From Alphaproteobacteria bacterium (lineage in GTDB: Bacteria > Pseudomonadota > Alphaproteobacteria > Rhodospirillales > Magnetovibrionaceae): a stretch of DNA of 46,165 nt. Every line of letters starts with the position of its first letter. Positions within the stretch are counted from its first letter, which is position 1. Below the pieces are notes generated by a model. The model was not told where the DNA came from, did no database searches, and saw nothing but the letters and a program-made list of their open reading frames with translations. Location: contig JADGBG010000012.1 in assembly GCA_015231605.1 (NCBI GenBank), positions 1-46,165 of the forward strand, written 5' to 3'. This document shows, piece after piece, positions 44,207-46,165 of the stretch. The position numbers were made by a program, and so were the translations under genes.

Positions 44207-44511
44207 TTCTTTACGCTCAGCAGGCCGGCCTTGCTGAGCGCGCCGGCTAAAAAATCATTTTCCAGCGCAAGCTGGCCTATCTTGGCGTGCAACACTTTCA
44301 GGTCCACCGGGGCCTCCGGCGTCCCGGCCGAGGTGCCGCCGAAAACTCCGGCCGCACCCTCCAGTAACTGCGACCGCCACGTCGTGATCTGGTTGGCATG
44401 AACATCAAACTGCTGCGCCAACTCGGCCACCGTCTTGTCGCCCTTGATGGCGGCCAATGCCACCTTCGCCTTGAAGCCCGGCGCATGGTTCCGTCTCGTT
44501 CGTTTCGTCAT
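44203..44511 (-). CDS. IS3-family transposase OrfA (HTH protein of a disrupted element)
   Basis: The 102-residue protein starts MTKRTRRNHAPGFKAKVAL and carries the HTH_Tnp_1 helix-turn-helix KTVAELAQQFDVHANQITTW. A leucine-zipper-like region follows toward ALENDFLAGALSKAGLL. In intact IS3 elements OrfA binds the ends and is joined to OrfB by frameshifting. Here orfA is complete but orfB is truncated, and no inverted repeat precedes orfA. Its ATG lies directly against an IS5-type fragment, so the left end was lost too. The element is inactive. Confidence 0.85.
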   Translation of the reverse strand: MTKRTRRNHAPGFKAKVALAAIKGDKTVAELAQQFDVHANQITTWRSQLLEGAAGVFGGTSAGTPEAPVDLKVLHAKIGQLALENDFLAGALSKAGLLSVKK

Positions 44512-44555
44512 AACCGGATCGGCAGTCCGAACTCATTGACCAGGGCATGAATAAA
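44508..44555 (-). pseudogene. IS5-type transposase fragment
   Basis: A 15-codon stretch reads FIHALVNEFGLPIRL and then stops. It resembles the KIHALxDxxGxPIRL segment near the middle of IS5/IS427-group transposases. It is bounded by the ISL3-like fragment on one side and IS3 orfA on the other. The match is short, so the call is tentative. Confidence 0.5.
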
Positions 44556-44659
44556 ATCTCCAGAACATGGGGCTCCGCATTCATGTTCAAGCGCTGGCCA
44601 ACCAACCGCCACGGCGGAGAAACGCCGAGCCCCAACGCCAATATGTCCTTCGCGTCCAT
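44552..44659 (-). pseudogene. ISL3-family transposase, N-terminal fragment
   Basis: ATG 44659 is preceded by a strong GGAGGG site. The peptide MDAKDILALGLGVSPPWRLV, then GQRLNMNAEPHVLEIL, resembles the N-terminus of ISL3-family transposases. After about 36 residues the frame runs into the IS5-type fragment, so nearly all of the transposase, including its catalytic part, is gone. Confidence 0.6.
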
Positions 44660-44891
44660 CGTCAAACCCTCCGTCGTCGTCAATAACGACAAAGGGTAAT
44701 CGATCATGCCCTATCTCACCGACTGAATTCCACGTGTTGCGTCGAGGAGCCATAAAATGCAGCACGATTAGGACAGGCGCGTTTCGGGTCCGCACAGTTT
44801 TTTGCCATTTTTCCCTTTATATGTGTGGGGATTCCAGAATAATGTCTCATTGAATTGCAGAATGCTTCCCGATGACTATTTGAGGCCGAAA
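44660..44891. other. Left side of the ISL3-like remnant and leader of the AT-rich methyltransferase gene
   Basis: The stretch from 44660 includes the probable upstream end of the ISL3-like remnant. From about 44800 it becomes markedly AT-rich. The promoter of the following methyltransferase gene should be here, but I could not fix its boxes. A GAGG ribosome site about 7 bases before ATG 44892 supports that start. Confidence 0.35.
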
Positions 44892-45782
44892 ATGCGCATT
44901 TGGTATAAATTTACAGCCGCCCCTCATAACATTGTAAATAAAGATGGCAAAAACCCGACAAAAAATGACAATGATGAATTCATACGCCACGCAACCCTGA
45001 TGGGAGGATATAACGCTGAACAGAACTACGACAGTCGCGAATCCTTTTTCGAAAGATATTTAATTCAAGAAGGTTATGGAAGAACACTTTTCTACGACAA
45101 ATTTCTCCGCGAAAATCTTACCTCAAACATGCACATTCTATCCATTGCCAGCGGCCGTGCAGCTAACGAATTGGCCCTAATTCAAGACGGTTTCGACGTT
45201 ACATGTTCAGATTTGAAAACACCGGACTGCATGACTGAAACACGAAGCCTATTTGGAGACATCGATTATCAAGAGATAAATGTATTAAACCCTCCAAAAA
45301 AAATCGGGTACGATGCAGTTATTAGCCTAAGTCTGATATATAATTTTAATGATGATGATCTTAAATGTTTTTTTTCCAATATTTCTGATACGCTCCATGT
45401 TAATGGGATTCTATTATTAGACTACGTTGCCGCGCCTGACAATATATGGTCATTCTTGTTAGATAATGTCTATCTACCGGTAGAAGCTTGTGCTTACGCT
45501 GTATTTCGAACGATTAAAGACCGCCGCTTACATACGGTCACCCGTACCTTTCATGGCTACAGAAGGTCAAATACTGAGATTGAAGCCGCGGCTGCTAACG
45601 CAGGCCTAGAGTTACGTGCATACGCTGAAGGATGTTATTTAGTTGAGTTTCATAGGGGGTACTTGTTACCCAAAATTTTAGGCAGTTCAATTTGCAAGTC
45701 GGTTTTGTCGTTCATTGGACGTAGAATGCCTTATGTTCGAATGGGGGCGTTCGTCCGCACACGCCATTTTCAGCCTGCTTGA
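44892..45782 (+). CDS. AT-rich, probably acquired class I SAM-dependent methyltransferase
   Basis: I chose ATG 44892 (MRIWYKFTAAPHN, 296 residues) on its ribosome site; the frame is open from 44802. The SAM motif is ILSIASGRAANELA at 82-95, followed by DVTCSDLKTPD and the SLSLIYNFNDDDL segment. The C-terminal part (LLPKILGSSICKSVLSFIG) is hydrophobic and may contact the membrane. Methylation of a sugar or lipid is plausible but unproven. Codon use is AT-rich (many AAT, ATT, TTA codons), unlike most of the window. IS remnants lie on both sides, so recent horizontal acquisition is likely. Confidence 0.78.
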   Translation: MRIWYKFTAAPHNIVNKDGKNPTKNDNDEFIRHATLMGGYNAEQNYDSRESFFERYLIQEGYGRTLFYDKFLRENLTSNMHILSIASGRAANELALIQDGFDVTCSDLKTPDCMTETRSLFGDIDYQEINVLNPPKKIGYDAVISLSLIYNFNDDDLKCFFSNISDTLHVNGILLLDYVAAPDNIWSFLLDNVYLPVEACAYAVFRTIKDRRLHTVTRTFHGYRRSNTEIEAAAANAGLELRAYAEGCYLVEFHRGYLLPKILGSSICKSVLSFIGRRMPYVRMGAFVRTRHFQPA

Positions 45783-45857
45783 AGAACAATGCGATCTGAA
45801 AAGTTCGGTGGACTTCGATTTCATCATAGAACGCCCAGCCATGATAACATGGGGAAT

Positions 45858-45925
45858 AGATAGTGTCCCCGGACGTGGTGTATGAGGCGGTTTGACGCCT
45901 GTCTCCGGCGGTTGGCGCCGCCGGT
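45858..45925. repeat. Candidate terminal region of the IS256 element, with two small hairpins
   Basis: Two adjacent inverted repeats are visible: AGGCG...CGCCT around 45885-45900, and CCGGCGG (45905-45911) with CCGCCGG (45918-45924), followed by TTTATT. They could act as a weak bidirectional terminator between the methyltransferase and the transposase. GATAGTGTCCCC near 45859 is a candidate element end. The other end is outside the window, so this cannot be tested here. Confidence 0.35.
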
Positions 45926-46165
45926 TTATTCCGCCGCGATTTGCAGCGTCTCGATGTCTTCAGGTTGACACAGCTCCTCGACGGTTTCCAGCGTCATGTA
46001 CCGGCGGGTGACGGCCCACTCGTCATTTTGCTCCAGCATCAGCGCGCCGACCAACCGGATGACGGCGGCGTCATTGGGGAAGATGCCGACAACGTTGGTG
46101 CGCCGCTTGATGAGAACGCCGGAGCAATAATCCCTCATTGAAGCGGCCGGAATGTCTGGTTGCGC
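45926..46165 (-). pseudogene. IS256 (Mutator)-family transposase, C-terminal part (window edge, possibly frame-disrupted)
   Basis: The C-terminal residues [20 protein letters not shown], then [21 protein letters not shown], are the classic end of IS256-family transposases. The frame continues without a stop to the window edge. However, the residues just upstream ([18 protein letters not shown]) do not match the usual NxxERxNxEI sequence, while another frame shows [11 protein letters not shown] frameshift is therefore likely, and the gene may be broken. Only the 3' part is visible. Confidence 0.75.

Noticed and set aside
1-46165. CRISPR arrays, tRNA or rRNA genes
   Set aside because: I saw no regularly spaced direct repeats, no cloverleaf with a conserved TTCGA arm and no rRNA-like stretch.

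Overview
The window is a surface-polysaccharide (LPS O-antigen or capsule type) biosynthesis locus from a Gram-negative bacterium. The EtfB sequence at the left edge, the high GC of most of the window and the gene content suggest an alphaproteobacterium, possibly Rhodospirillales. That placement is inference, because no rRNA or other decisive marker is present.

Layout. (1) 1-797 is the housekeeping etfBA locus and marks the left border. (2) 864-13529 mixes both strands: an AsnB-type amidotransferase, three glycosyltransferases, an O-antigen ligase/polymerase, two methyltransferases, a B12-binding radical SAM protein, a second GT-C membrane protein and a flippase-like membrane protein. (3) 13687-19261 is a plus-strand module: SGNH-hydrolase-like protein, radical SAM protein, AsnB, GT2. 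(4) 42740 down to 19271 is a run of 19 minus-strand genes, many overlapping by 1-4 bases. It holds an oxidoreductase, an epimerase, a third radical SAM protein, a large unknown surface-carbohydrate protein, a CDP-sugar cassette (rfbF, rfbG, an SDR and, further down, a NovU/TylC3-type C-methyltransferase with an RfbC-like epimerase), two AsnB proteins interleaved with two GT4 enzymes, a wbpB-wbpD-wbpE (wlbABC-like) cassette for a diacetamido-uronic acid, a GT2, and a 731-residue protein that fuses a flippase-like domain to an O-antigen-ligase-like domain. (5) 42875-46165 holds a plus-strand methyltransferase, a graveyard of ISL3-, IS5- and IS3-type fragments, an AT-rich methyltransferase and the 3' end of an IS256-family transposase.

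How the genes may work together. RfbF and RfbG would make CDP-4-keto-6-deoxyglucose, which the C-methyltransferase, RfbC-like epimerase and SDR could convert to a C-methyl-branched 6-deoxyhexose. WbpB, WbpE and WbpD would build a UDP-2,3-diacetamido uronic acid; the wbpA 6-dehydrogenase is not in the window. The four AsnB-like enzymes may amidate uronic acid carboxyls, as proposed for WbpS in Pseudomonas O-antigens. Glycosyltransferases assemble the repeat, and the Wzy/WaaL-like proteins polymerise or ligate it. No Wzx or ABC exporter is visible. The roles of the three radical SAM proteins are unknown and are among the most interesting open points.

The sequence from about 34980 to 43800 looks less GC-rich than the sequence to its left, and a candidate 93-bp MITE sits at 36948-37040, so the locus looks mosaic.
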